Part shown: in pieces, positions 37,801-48,224 of the stretch
Layout of the letters: each line of letters begins with the position of its first letter
Position numbering within the stretch: the first letter of the stretch is position 1
Assembly (NCBI GenBank): GCA_022822365.1
Contig: JAJEBV010000008.1
Coordinates: 62,001-126,000, forward strand
Direction of reading: 5' to 3'
DNA length: 64,000 nt
From: Thermoanaerobaculia bacterium
Lineage (GTDB): Bacteria > Acidobacteriota > Thermoanaerobaculia > Multivoradales > Multivoraceae
The notes under the pieces: model-generated
Databases searched by the model: none
Told to the model about the DNA's origin: nothing
Seen by the model: only the letters and a program-made list of their open reading frames with translations
Position numbers and translations under genes: made by a program

Positions 37801-39600
37801 CAGGTCGTCGGGGAGCGTCTGGGTCAGGTTGCCGTTGGCGACCACCAGATCTTCCCAGCCGTCGTTGTTGATGTCCGCGAAGACTGACGACCAGGACCAG
37901 CGACCCATCGTCACGTTCGCATCGACGCTGCGGTCGAGGAAGCCGCCGCCCTCCGCGCCCGCGAAGAGAGAGTTGCCGCGCGCCATCCGCTGCACCTGCG
38001 CCAGCGGCCCCGCCCGCTGCCGGTCGCGCTCGAACTTCCGCTGGTACGTGATCCGGTTGCCGGCGGCGGAGAACATGTTGCCGACGTAGACATCCATTCG
38101 CCCGTCCCGGTTGTAGTCGGCCCAGCTCACGGACATGCCGGAGGAGATGTCCTCGACGCCGGCTTCCCCGGCCACGTCGACGAAGCGGCCGCCGTCATTG
38201 CGGTACAGGTTGTTGCGGCCGTAGTCGTTCGCCACGTAGAGGTCCTGGTCGCCGTCGCCGTCGACGTCCTCCCAGGACGCGGCCAGGCTGAAGCGGCGGT
38301 TGTTCTCGTCGAGCCCCGCCCCGGCCGTCGCGTCGACGAAGCGGAAGCCGCCGTCGTTGCGGAGCAGCACGTTCCGGCCGCCGTTGTTCGCGTCGTGGTA
38401 CGGCACCGGGCTCGCGACTCCGCGCTCGTCGTAAGCGCGACGGTAGGCGCAGACGTAGAGGTCGAGGTCGCCGTCGTTGTCGTAGTCGGCCGCCGAGAGG
38501 GAGTTGCTGTCGGGTATGTCGCCGGCGATGTGGCGGACGCGGGCGAAGCCGCCGCTGCCGTCGTTCTCGAGGACCAGCACGGCCGGGCGGCTGGACAGCA
38601 CCAGGTCCGGATCGCCGTCGTTGTCGAGATCGACGAACAGCCCGGCCAGGGCCCGCTCCAGGAAGTCGACCGCCGCTTCGGCCGAACGGTCGTCGAACGT
38701 GCCTTCCCGGTTCTGCACGTAGAGCCGGTTCGGCAGGCCGCCCTGCTCGGGCAGGAAGAGGTCGTCCAGGCCGTCGCCGTTGACATCCGCGACCGAGACC
38801 CCCTGCCAGCCGGTCTTGTTGTAGCCAGACGCCTTGGTGATCCGGTTGAGCCAGGCGTCCGGCGGCTGAAGCAGTTGCTCCCCGTAGCTCGGGTTGTGGC
38901 CGACCGCGGCCTCGGTGACGTCGACGAAGAGGGGGCCTTGGGGAGTCGAGGCCTCCTCGTAGTCGGCCACATCGACCCGCAGCAGCAACGGCTCGCCGGC
39001 GCCGCCCGCCGGCAACCGCCAGACGGTCGACCAGACCGAGTTCACCTGTCTGAAGCCGCCGCCCGCACCCGCAGCCGCCTCGAAGTAGGCCAGCGTCGTG
39101 AACCCCTCCGACCCGACATCGATCGAGTACAGCTTGAAGTCCGCCCGCGGCGGCCGGTCGCCGGCCAGACGCCCGGCCAGGTCGCCGAGGGCGCGCCCGA
39201 AGCCCTCGGCGCCGCGGTAGCCGCCATCCGCGCCACTCGCGCTCCCGCTCTCGACGGTGAAGGCCGGCCCCTGGTAGCGCGCGGTCAGTTCGCCCGGCAC
39301 GAAGCCCGGCGACTCGAAGGCCTGATCCACGACCGACGCCACGTCGCCGGACGGCACGGCATCGGCACCGCCAGCGGCCACCTCCGCAAGCCACCCGGCG
39401 ACGCGCTTGAGCTGGGCCTCAGCCTGTTCACTGAGCGCCTCCGTGTCCCAGCCGTCGGCCCGCGGATCGACCGCGACGGCAAAGTCCACGGGCTCGAAGG
39501 CAGGGGTGATTTCCGCCTGCCCGCTCTGCGCCAGCGCCGCGGCCGGCACGACCGCCAATGTCAGGACGACGACGACTCGGGAGATCCGCACCGCCGACAC
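37798..39600 (-). CDS. Exported FG-GAP/VCBS repeat protein, CRTAC1-type (N-terminal part)
   Basis: GTG 39600 (ten bases after GAGGG) or GTG 39591 starts a protein with a signal peptide ending AAALAQ. After a novel N-terminal region of about 200 residues come at least six Ca-binding-like FG-GAP units: VADVNGDGLDDLFLP, FVDLDNDGDPDLVL, AADYDNDGDLDLYV, WEDVDGDGDQDLYV, WADYNRDGRMDVYV and FADINNDGWEDLVV. These build a beta-propeller. The frame stops at TGA just after LTQTLPDDL (600 residues) and reopens at once in the same frame. The product is probably extracellular or periplasmic. Only 26 bases separate it from the divergent oxidoreductase gene. Confidence 0.82.
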   Translation of the reverse strand: MSAVRISRVVVVLTLAVVPAAALAQSGQAEITPAFEPVDFAVAVDPRADGWDTEALSEQAEAQLKRVAGWLAEVAAGGADAVPSGDVASVVDQAFESPGFVPGELTARYQGPAFTVESGSASGADGGYRGAEGFGRALGDLAGRLAGDRPPRADFKLYSIDVGSEGFTTLAYFEAAAGAGGGFRQVNSVWSTVWRLPAGGAGEPLLLRVDVADYEEASTPQGPLFVDVTEAAVGHNPSYGEQLLQPPDAWLNRITKASGYNKTGWQGVSVADVNGDGLDDLFLPEQGGLPNRLYVQNREGTFDDRSAEAAVDFLERALAGLFVDLDNDGDPDLVLSSRPAVLVLENDGSGGFARVRHIAGDIPDSNSLSAADYDNDGDLDLYVCAYRRAYDERGVASPVPYHDANNGGRNVLLRNDGGFRFVDATAGAGLDENNRRFSLAASWEDVDGDGDQDLYVANDYGRNNLYRNDGGRFVDVAGEAGVEDISSGMSVSWADYNRDGRMDVYVGNMFSAAGNRITYQRKFERDRQRAGPLAQVQRMARGNSLFAGAEGGGFLDRSVDANVTMGRWSWSSVFADINNDGWEDLVVANGNLTQTLPDDL

Positions 39601-39626
39601 TCTAACGTTCCCTCTTCTATGATCGA

Positions 39627-41840
39627 GTGGTGGGCCCCAGCTTGAAGACGCCCTTCGGCCTGGGGCAAACCAAGCCGCGCCACTACCTGGAAATGGCCAG
39701 GGTGGCCTGGCGGAACCGCGACGAAGCCGGCTATGCGTGGCGCATCCTTCGGGACGGCGTATGCGACGGCTGCGCGCTGGGAACGTCGGGGCTGCGCGAC
39801 TGGACGCTGGACGGGGTGCACCTCTGCATGGTCCGGCTCGACCTGTTGCGCCTGAACACGATGCCGGCGCTCGATCCCGCCGTCCTCGCCGACGCCGGCG
39901 CACTGACGGCCAGGGGTTCAACGGAGCTGCGAGCCCTCGGGCGGCTGGCGCACCCGATGGTCCGGCGCGCCGGCGAGCCCGGGTTCCGTCGCGTCGGGTG
40001 GCCCGAGGCCGTTGACCTCGCCGCTTCCCGCCTCGCCGAGGTTCGCGAACGCGACCCCACCAGAGCAGCCTTCTTCCTGACCTCGCGCGGCATCCCGAAC
40101 GAGACCTACTACGTCGCGCAGAAGGCGGCACGCTTCCTCGGCACCCCACACGTCGACACCGCCGCGCGCCTTTGCCATGCCGCATCGACCATAGCGCTCA
40201 GGCGTGCGCTGGGAGTCGGCGCCGCCACGAACTCCTACCGCGACTGGCTGGACGCGGAGCTGATCGTGTTCTTCGGCTCCAACGTTCCGAACAACCAGCC
40301 GGTCACGATCAAGTACCTTCACTTCGCGCGCCGCCGTGGCACCGAGATCGCGGTCGTGAACCCATACCGGGAGCCGGGCCTCGACCGCTACTGGGTGCCG
40401 TCGGTGGCATCGAGCGCCCTGTTCGGTACCGACCTCGCCGAACACTGGTACGCGGTTGACACCGGCGGCGACCTCGCCTTCCTGAACGGCACGATGAAGG
40501 CGCTGCTCGACCTTCCGGACGGCGTCGCTCGCGACTTCGTCGAACGCTCCACCGAGGGCTTCGCGGACGTCGAGGCGGCGCTCCGCGACACCTCCTGGGA
40601 AGCGATCGAGCAATCCAGCGGCGTTCCCCGCGCCGAGATGGAGCGCTTCGCCGGGCTTCTCTGCTCCAGGCCGAAGACGATCCTGGTCTGGTCGATGGGG
40701 CTGACCCAGCACCGCCACGGCGTCGACACCGTCCTGGCGCTCGCCAACCTGGGCCTGATGCGCGGGCTTCCGGGCAAGGCGGGGGCCGGCCTGGTGCCGA
40801 TTCGAGGCCACTCCGGAGTGCAGGGAGGCGCAGAGGTCGGCTGCGCCCCGGAGTCGGACACGGAGACCCTCGACCGCTGGGCGGACGCCTGGGGCTTCGA
40901 GCCGCCACGCGGCCCCGGCCTGGCAGCCACCGGGCAGATCGAGGCGGCGGCCGCCGCGGCGATCGACGCCTGGTGGATCGTCGGCGGCAACTTCCTCGAA
41001 ACGGCGCCGGAACCCGAACGCCAGAAGAGGGCCCTGCATCGACCCGCGCTTCGCATTCACCAGGATGTCGTGCTGAACACCGCGATGCTGGTCGAACCGA
41101 GCGACACCGTGCTGCTGCTGCCGGCCACGACACGCTACGAGATCCCCGGCGGCGTGACCGAGACGACGACCGAGCGGCGCATCGTGTTCTCGCCCTCGAT
41201 TCGCCACGATGGCGCCGAAAGCCGAACGCTCGACGAGTGCCGGCCCGAGTGGGAGGTGCTGTGCGAGGTCGTCTCCCGGGCTCGTCCCGATCCTCCCGGC
41301 GTCCTCGGCTTCGGCAGCACCGGGGCCATTCGGACCGAGATCGCGGCTACCGTGCCGCGCTACGCCGGGATCGAGAATCTGAAACGAAAGGGCGACCAGT
41401 TCCAGTGGGGCGGTCCCCAACTGTTCGAGGACGGGCGCTTCGCCACACCATCGGGCCGAGCGAGGTTCCATGCGGTCGAACCGCCGGCGGATCGGGAGCC
41501 GCTCGACGGCGAGCTCTTCCTCTCCACCCGCCGCGGGCGGCAGTTCAACTCGATGGTCCACGCCGTACGGGACCCTCTGACCGGCCTCGAGCGCTCCGAC
41601 CTGCTGATGAACGCGGAGGATGGCCGGGCGCGCGGCATCCGCGCCGGCCAACGGGTCGCCGTCTCGTCGCCGGTGTCGCGGGTCGAGTTCGTCGCGCGTT
41701 TCGGGCCGATCAAGGCCGGCAACGTCGAAGCGCACTGGCCCGAATGCATGGAGCTGCTGCCCTGGTCCCTGGACCCCGACTCCGGCGAGCCGGAGTACGG
41801 CGTCCGCGTACGGGTCGAACGAACGGAAGCCGACGCGTGA
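39627..41840 (+). CDS. YdeP/FdhF-family molybdopterin oxidoreductase
   Basis: GTG 39627 (or 39630) gives 737 residues. VCDGCALGTSGLRDWTLDG near the N-terminus, RLCHAASTIALRRALGVGAATNSYRDWLDAELIVFFGSN, and SMGLTQHRHGVDTVLALANLGLMRGLPGKAGAGLVPIRGHSGVQGG are landmark blocks of the FdhF/YdeP group of DMSO-reductase-fold enzymes that bind bis-MGD. The C-terminal barrel is present (RGRQFNSMVHAVRDPLTGLERSDLLMN). Active-site Cys or Sec typical of formate dehydrogenases is not apparent. The substrate is unknown. fdhD follows with a 4-base overlap, supporting a sulfur-requiring molybdoenzyme. Confidence 0.85.
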   Translation: MVGPSLKTPFGLGQTKPRHYLEMARVAWRNRDEAGYAWRILRDGVCDGCALGTSGLRDWTLDGVHLCMVRLDLLRLNTMPALDPAVLADAGALTARGSTELRALGRLAHPMVRRAGEPGFRRVGWPEAVDLAASRLAEVRERDPTRAAFFLTSRGIPNETYYVAQKAARFLGTPHVDTAARLCHAASTIALRRALGVGAATNSYRDWLDAELIVFFGSNVPNNQPVTIKYLHFARRRGTEIAVVNPYREPGLDRYWVPSVASSALFGTDLAEHWYAVDTGGDLAFLNGTMKALLDLPDGVARDFVERSTEGFADVEAALRDTSWEAIEQSSGVPRAEMERFAGLLCSRPKTILVWSMGLTQHRHGVDTVLALANLGLMRGLPGKAGAGLVPIRGHSGVQGGAEVGCAPESDTETLDRWADAWGFEPPRGPGLAATGQIEAAAAAAIDAWWIVGGNFLETAPEPERQKRALHRPALRIHQDVVLNTAMLVEPSDTVLLLPATTRYEIPGGVTETTTERRIVFSPSIRHDGAESRTLDECRPEWEVLCEVVSRARPDPPGVLGFGSTGAIRTEIAATVPRYAGIENLKRKGDQFQWGGPQLFEDGRFATPSGRARFHAVEPPADREPLDGELFLSTRRGRQFNSMVHAVRDPLTGLERSDLLMNAEDGRARGIRAGQRVAVSSPVSRVEFVARFGPIKAGNVEAHWPECMELLPWSLDPDSGEPEYGVRVRVERTEADA

Positions 41841-42739
41841 AGGCGTCCGGACCCGAGACGGCAGCGGAGCGCAGCGCACTGGTCGAGCGCCCGGGCGACG
41901 TCGGACCCGACGTGGTGGCGGTCGAGGAACCGCTGGAGATCCGGGTCGACGGCGAGGCCGTCGTCGTGACGATGCGCAGCCCCGGCGCGGAGAGGGACCT
42001 CGCGCTCGGCTACCTCCACGCCGAAGGGATGATCGAGGAGGCTGCCGACGTCGAGGACGTGACCGTGGACGGAGCGCCGCGGCTCGACGAGGCGCCGGCG
42101 CCAGGCGGCGAACCGGCCGTCCCCGGCTCGATCGTCGATGTCCGGCTCTCGGCAGGGGGGCGACGGGCGACGAACCGCCGCGCCGAGACCATGAAACGGG
42201 AACGCGCCTTCCGCGTCACCAGCGCCTGCGGAGTCTGCGGCAAGCCCTCGCTGGAGGACCTGTGGGTGCGGCTGCCGGCGATCCGCCCGCTCGACCTGGA
42301 GCCGGACCGGGAACGTCTCCTGGTCCAGTCGCTGCCCGCGGCGATGCAGGAAGGCCAGCGCCTCTTCGGCGACACCGGCGGCGTCCATGCCGCGGCCCTG
42401 TTCGAGGTCGCCGAAGGAGGGCCCGGACTCCTGTGGCTTCGCGAGGACATCGGACGCCACAACGCGGTCGACAAGGTCATCGGCAAGGCGTTGCGGGCGA
42501 ACCGGTTACCCCTGCACGACACGATCCTCGCCGTCAGCGGCCGTCTCGGCTTCGAGATCGTCCAGAAGGCGGCGGTGGCCGGCATCCCCGTGATTGCCGC
42601 GGTCGGCGCGCCGTCGAGCCTGGCGCTGGACATCGCCCACCTGGCCGGCATCCGCGTCTACGCCTTCGTCGCCGCCGACCGCAGCAACTTCTATCCCGAA
42701 GCAGCAGTTGAAGCGAGGCGACTGGGAGATTCCGATTGA
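41837..42739 (+). CDS. fdhD: FdhD-like sulfurtransferase for molybdoenzyme maturation
   Basis: GTG 41837 overlaps the oxidoreductase stop (GTGA). The 300-residue protein has the redox Cys pair in TSACGVCGKPSL, the core motifs VTMRSPGAERDLALGYLHAEG and EDIGRHNAVDKVIGKAL, and the late GRLGFEIVQKAAVAGIPVIAAVGAPSSLAL. FdhD moves sulfur from a desulfurase to the molybdenum cofactor of formate-dehydrogenase-like enzymes, so it probably activates the adjacent YdeP-type enzyme. It is cytoplasmic. Confidence 0.93.
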   Translation: MKASGPETAAERSALVERPGDVGPDVVAVEEPLEIRVDGEAVVVTMRSPGAERDLALGYLHAEGMIEEAADVEDVTVDGAPRLDEAPAPGGEPAVPGSIVDVRLSAGGRRATNRRAETMKRERAFRVTSACGVCGKPSLEDLWVRLPAIRPLDLEPDRERLLVQSLPAAMQEGQRLFGDTGGVHAAALFEVAEGGPGLLWLREDIGRHNAVDKVIGKALRANRLPLHDTILAVSGRLGFEIVQKAAVAGIPVIAAVGAPSSLALDIAHLAGIRVYAFVAADRSNFYPEAAVEARRLGDSD

Positions 42740-42803
42740 CGAGTGCCGTAGCTGGGATTAGGTTGCCCCTGGAGAGCGTTGACCTCCAGGGAGGGACACG
42801 ACG

Positions 42804-42820
42804 ATGACGAGGATTCCGAA

Positions 42821-42824
<4 letters not shown>
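42804..42824 (+). other. Six-codon minigene overlapping the next start
   Basis: ATG at 42804 follows GGGAGGG and reads MTRIPK before a TGA (42822-42824). That TGA overlaps the GTG (42821-42823) of the amino-acid dehydrogenase frame. It may be a leader for translational coupling, or chance. Confidence 0.35.
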
Positions 42825-44272
<1,448 letters not shown>

Positions 44273-44312
44273 CTGCCCGACCGCTCGCCCCGACAAGACC
44301 GAAGACTGCCTC

Positions 44313-45266
44313 TTGATCTCGCTGCTGCTGATCATTCTCGGCATCGCCGTGCTCTGGGCCGGCGGCGAGATCCTCGTGCGTTCCGTGACCGGCCTGGCCG
44401 CGGTTCTGCGCGTCAGTCCGACGGTGATCGGCCTGACCGTCGTCGCCTTCGGCACCTCGGCGCCGGAACTCGGCGTGGCGATAGCCGCCGCGCTGCGGGA
44501 ATCCACCGGCCTGGTCTACGGCAACGTCGTCGGCTCGAACATCGCCAATGTGGGCCTGATCCTCGGCATCTCGGCGCTCGTCGTCCCTCTCCACAACCAC
44601 CACGACGGCGCCGAGCGCCAGGCCATCCGCCTGGTCCGCCGCGAGCTGCCCTTCATGCTGGGTACGTCCCTGCTCGTCCTGACCTTCACCGCCTTCGGCC
44701 GCCTGGGCCGGTTCGAGGGCGTCGTGCTCCTCGCACTGATGGCGTACTTCCTCATCGTGCTGGTCCGCGCCGGCGACGCCGAAGCGACGGACACCCAGGG
44801 CGTCAGCGGGCTCAGGTCCGGCCTCGGCACCCTGGTGGGGCTCGCCCTGCTCGCCGTCGGCGCCGCCGAAATCCTGGTCCCGGCGGCGGAAGAGCTCGCT
44901 CGCGAACTTGGCGTGAGCGAGACCGTCATCGGACTCACGGTCGTGGCCTTCGGCACCAGTGTGCCGGAACTCGCCGCCTGCCTGGTGGCCGCGTACCGGA
45001 AGCACCACGGCATCGTGCTGGGAAACATCATCGGCTCGAACGTGTTCAACATCCTGCTCGTCCTGCCGGCCGCGACGCTCATCCGCCCCTTCGAAACCAC
45101 CTTCCTCGCCGAGGGGCTGGACGCCTCGGTCATGCTCCTCTTCAGCCTCCTCATGTTCCTCGCCGTCTACCTGCTGCGGCACGGCCGCAGCATCGGGCGG
45201 GCCTGGGGAGCGCTGCTCGTGGCAGCCTATGGGGGCTACGTAGCCTGGCTCTTCAGCAAGCTATGA
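44313..45266 (+). CDS. Calcium/sodium antiporter (CaCA family)
   Basis: A TTG start at 44313 gives 317 residues with about ten membrane spans. The two inverted alpha-repeats are visible: [20 protein letters not shown] with [20 protein letters not shown], and [20 protein letters not shown] with [18 protein letters not shown]. The GTS(A/V)PE and GSN motifs bind cation. Proteins of this kind exchange Ca for Na or H. It precedes gcvP with an ATGA overlap, an unexpected partner. Confidence 0.92.
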   Translation: MISLLLIILGIAVLWAGGEILVRSVTGLAAVLRVSPTVIGLTVVAFGTSAPELGVAIAAALRESTGLVYGNVVGSNIANVGLILGISALVVPLHNHHDGAERQAIRLVRRELPFMLGTSLLVLTFTAFGRLGRFEGVVLLALMAYFLIVLVRAGDAEATDTQGVSGLRSGLGTLVGLALLAVGAAEILVPAAEELARELGVSETVIGLTVVAFGTSVPELAACLVAAYRKHHGIVLGNIIGSNVFNILLVLPAATLIRPFETTFLAEGLDASVMLLFSLLMFLAVYLLRHGRSIGRAWGALLVAAYGGYVAWLFSKL

Positions 45267-48208
45267 CACAACGAACCATGAAACGGTCCGAATCCACCGC
45301 AAGCGGCGCCCTGCCCTTCGCCGACCGACACATCGGACCCCGGTCCGTCGAGATCGAGCAGATGCTCGGGGCGCTCGGCCAGTCCTCGCTCGCGAGCCTG
45401 ATCGACGACGCCGTGCCGGCCGCGATCCGCAGCGAAGGACACGACGGCGGCCTCGAACTGCCGCCCCCGGCTTCCGAAGCCGCGGCGCTCGTCGAACTCG
45501 ACGAGATCGCCGGCAGCAACGAGGTGCTGCGCAGCTTCATCGGCATGGGCTACCACGGCTGCGTCACGCCGCCGGTCATCCAGCGCAACGTCCTGGAAGA
45601 CCCCGGCTGGTACACGGCCTACACGCCGTATCAGCCGGAGATCTCCCAGGGCCGGCTGGAGGCGCTGCTCAACTTCCAGACGATGATCGCGAGCCTCACC
45701 GGCCTCGAGGTCGCCAACGCCTCCCTGCTCGATGAACCCACCGCCGCCGCCGAGGCGATGACCCTGTGCTGGGCCGAGAAGCGGCGCCAGGGCCGGTTCT
45801 TCGTGTCGGAGAACTGCCACCCGCAGACGATCGAAGTCGTCCGCACCCGCGCCGAGCCGCTCGGCATCGAGGTCGAGGTCGGCGACCACCGGGAGCTCGA
45901 CCCGGAAGGCGTGTTCGCGGCCCTGGTCCAGCAACCGGCCACCGACGGCGGCGTCCACGACTACGGCGATCTGGCGGAACGGCTGCGGGAGGCCGACGGC
46001 ATGACGATCGCCGCCGCCGACCCGCTCGCCCTCTGCCTGCTCGAGGCCCCCGGCGCCTGGGGCGCGGACGTCGCGGTCGGCAGCACCCAGCGCTTCGGGT
46101 TACCGATGGGATTCGGCGGACCGCACGCTGCCTACATCGCCGTACGCGACCGGTTGAAGCGGCGGCTGCCAGGCCGTCTGGTCGGCGTCACCCACGACGA
46201 CCGTCACCGCCCGGCCCTGCGCCTGGCGCTTCAGACGCGGGAGCAGCACATCCGGCGCGACCGGGCCACCAGCAACATCTGCACCGCCCAGGTGCTGCCG
46301 GCGGTGATCGCGAGCTTCTACGCCGTCTACCACGGGCCGGAAGGTCTCGAGTCCATCGCCGAGACGGCTCACCGCCGCGCCGCGCGCCTCGCCGAACGCC
46401 TGCGCGCCCTGGGCTTCGCGCTCCGCTCCGACACGTTCTTCGACACGGTGACCGCCGAGGTCGGCAGTGTCGAGGAGGAGCGCCGGGTGATCGCCGCCGC
46501 CCGGCGCCGCAAGCTGAACCTGCGGGAGTGGGGCTCGGGCGCCATCTCGGTCGCCTGCGATGAGACGACAACGGACTACGACATCGAGTCGGTGCTCGCG
46601 GCCTTCGCCGAAGTCGGCGCCGCCGGGGCTCAGGCCCCGTCTTGGACCGACGCGACGGAACACCTGCCGGCCGCGCTGCGGCGGACGACACCCTGTCTCG
46701 ACCATCCGGTGTTCAGCAGCTACCGCTCCGAGACCGAGCTGCTCCGCTACCTGCACCGGCTGGAGGCGCGCGACCTGTCCCTGACCACCTCCATGATCCC
46801 GCTCGGCTCGTGCACGATGAAGCTGAACGGGACGGCGGAGATGATGCCGATCACGTGGCGGGGGTTCGCTCACATGCATCCCTACGCCCCCGAGGATCAG
46901 ACGGCGGGTTACCGGAGGCTCTGCGGCGACCTGGAGAACTGGCTGGCGAGCATCACGGGCTTCTCCGCCGTTTCGCTGCAGCCCAACGCCGGTTCCCAGG
47001 GAGAGTACGCCGGTCTTCTCGCCATCCGGAGCTACCACGCGAGCCGCGGCGAGGGGGCCCGCAACGTCTGCCTCATCCCCACCTCCGCCCACGGAACGAA
47101 CCCAGCCAGCGCCGTGCTGGCCGGGCTGAAGGTCGCGGCCGTCGCCTGCGACGAGGAAGGCAACATCGATCTCGACGATCTGCGCGCATGCGCGGAGGCC
47201 CACAGCAAAGACCTCGCGGCGCTGATGGTCACCTACCCGTCCACGCACGGCGTGTTCGAAGAGGCGATCCGTGACATCTGCGCCATCGTCCACGACCACG
47301 GCGGGCAGATCTACCTCGACGGAGCGAACATGAACGCCCAGGTCGGCGTCTGCCGGCCCGGCGACTACGGCGCCGACGTCTGCCACCTGAACCTCCACAA
47401 GACGTTCTGCATCCCCCACGGCGGCGGCGGTCCGGGCATGGGGCCGATCGCGGTCGCCGCCCATCTCGCGCCCTTCCTGCCGCGGCACCCCCTCGCGTCC
47501 ATCGGGCAGTCGGACGGTGCCGGCAGCCTCGGGAGCGCGACGGTTGGCGCGGTGAGCGCGACGGCCGTCGGCAGCGGCTCGATCCTGCCCATCTCCTGGG
47601 CCTACATTCGCATGATGGGGGCTGCCGGACTGCGCCGCGCCACGGAAGCCGCGATCCTGAACGCGAACTACATTGCCCACCGGCTCGAAACCCACTACCC
47701 CGTCCTGTACCGGGGCGCCAGCGGGCTGGTGGCTCACGAGTGCATCCTCGATCTGCGCGGCTTCAAGGCCTCCGGCGTCGAGGTCGACGATGTCGCCAAG
47801 CGACTCATCGACTACGGCTTTCACGCACCGACCATGTCCTTCCCGGTGGCCGGGACGCTGATGGTCGAACCGACCGAGAGCGAGTCGAAGGCCGAGCTCG
47901 ACCGCTTCTGCGACGCGATGATCGCGATCCGCGCCGAGATCGCAGCCGTTGAACGCGGTGACGTGGCGATCTCCGACAGCCCCCTGCGCGGAGCACCGCA
48001 CACCGCGGCCGCGATCAGCGCCGACGACTGGGACCGCCCCTACTCCCGCCGGCAGGCGGCGTTCCCGGCCCCGTGGAACGACGAACACAAGTACTGGCCT
48101 CCGGTCGGCCGGGTCGACAACGCCCACGGCGACCGCCACCTGATCTGCACCTGCATCGGCATGGAGCCGTTCGAGGCGATCGGCGCCAGGGGAGCCTTCG
48201 CCCGCTGA
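45263..48208 (+). CDS. gcvP: Glycine dehydrogenase (aminomethyl-transferring), P-protein
   Basis: ATG 45263 overlaps the antiporter stop. The 981-residue single-chain P-protein begins [19 protein letters not shown], has the N-terminal half ([39 protein letters not shown]), the C-terminal half ([13 protein letters not shown]) and the PLP Lys in [17 protein letters not shown]. It decarboxylates glycine and passes the aminomethyl group to lipoyl-GcvH. gcvT and gcvH are not in the window. The gene is cytoplasmic and convergent with citramalate synthase. Confidence 0.95.
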   Translation: MTQRTMKRSESTASGALPFADRHIGPRSVEIEQMLGALGQSSLASLIDDAVPAAIRSEGHDGGLELPPPASEAAALVELDEIAGSNEVLRSFIGMGYHGCVTPPVIQRNVLEDPGWYTAYTPYQPEISQGRLEALLNFQTMIASLTGLEVANASLLDEPTAAAEAMTLCWAEKRRQGRFFVSENCHPQTIEVVRTRAEPLGIEVEVGDHRELDPEGVFAALVQQPATDGGVHDYGDLAERLREADGMTIAAADPLALCLLEAPGAWGADVAVGSTQRFGLPMGFGGPHAAYIAVRDRLKRRLPGRLVGVTHDDRHRPALRLALQTREQHIRRDRATSNICTAQVLPAVIASFYAVYHGPEGLESIAETAHRRAARLAERLRALGFALRSDTFFDTVTAEVGSVEEERRVIAAARRRKLNLREWGSGAISVACDETTTDYDIESVLAAFAEVGAAGAQAPSWTDATEHLPAALRRTTPCLDHPVFSSYRSETELLRYLHRLEARDLSLTTSMIPLGSCTMKLNGTAEMMPITWRGFAHMHPYAPEDQTAGYRRLCGDLENWLASITGFSAVSLQPNAGSQGEYAGLLAIRSYHASRGEGARNVCLIPTSAHGTNPASAVLAGLKVAAVACDEEGNIDLDDLRACAEAHSKDLAALMVTYPSTHGVFEEAIRDICAIVHDHGGQIYLDGANMNAQVGVCRPGDYGADVCHLNLHKTFCIPHGGGGPGMGPIAVAAHLAPFLPRHPLASIGQSDGAGSLGSATVGAVSATAVGSGSILPISWAYIRMMGAAGLRRATEAAILNANYIAHRLETHYPVLYRGASGLVAHECILDLRGFKASGVEVDDVAKRLIDYGFHAPTMSFPVAGTLMVEPTESESKAELDRFCDAMIAIRAEIAAVERGDVAISDSPLRGAPHTAAAISADDWDRPYSRRQAAFPAPWNDEHKYWPPVGRVDNAHGDRHLICTCIGMEPFEAIGARGAFAR

Positions 48209-48224
48209 CGGAAGTGGCCGGGAG

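Noticed and set aside
39627..41840. Naming the oxidoreductase a formate dehydrogenase
   Set aside because: The YdeP-like blocks fit, but no active-site Cys/Sec-containing formate dehydrogenase motif is visible, so the substrate is left open despite fdhD.
42779..42820. TTG 42779 as start of the amino-acid dehydrogenase
   Set aside because: GGAGAG is only two bases before it and the added residues are acidic and unlike the family N-terminus; GTG 42821 is preferred.
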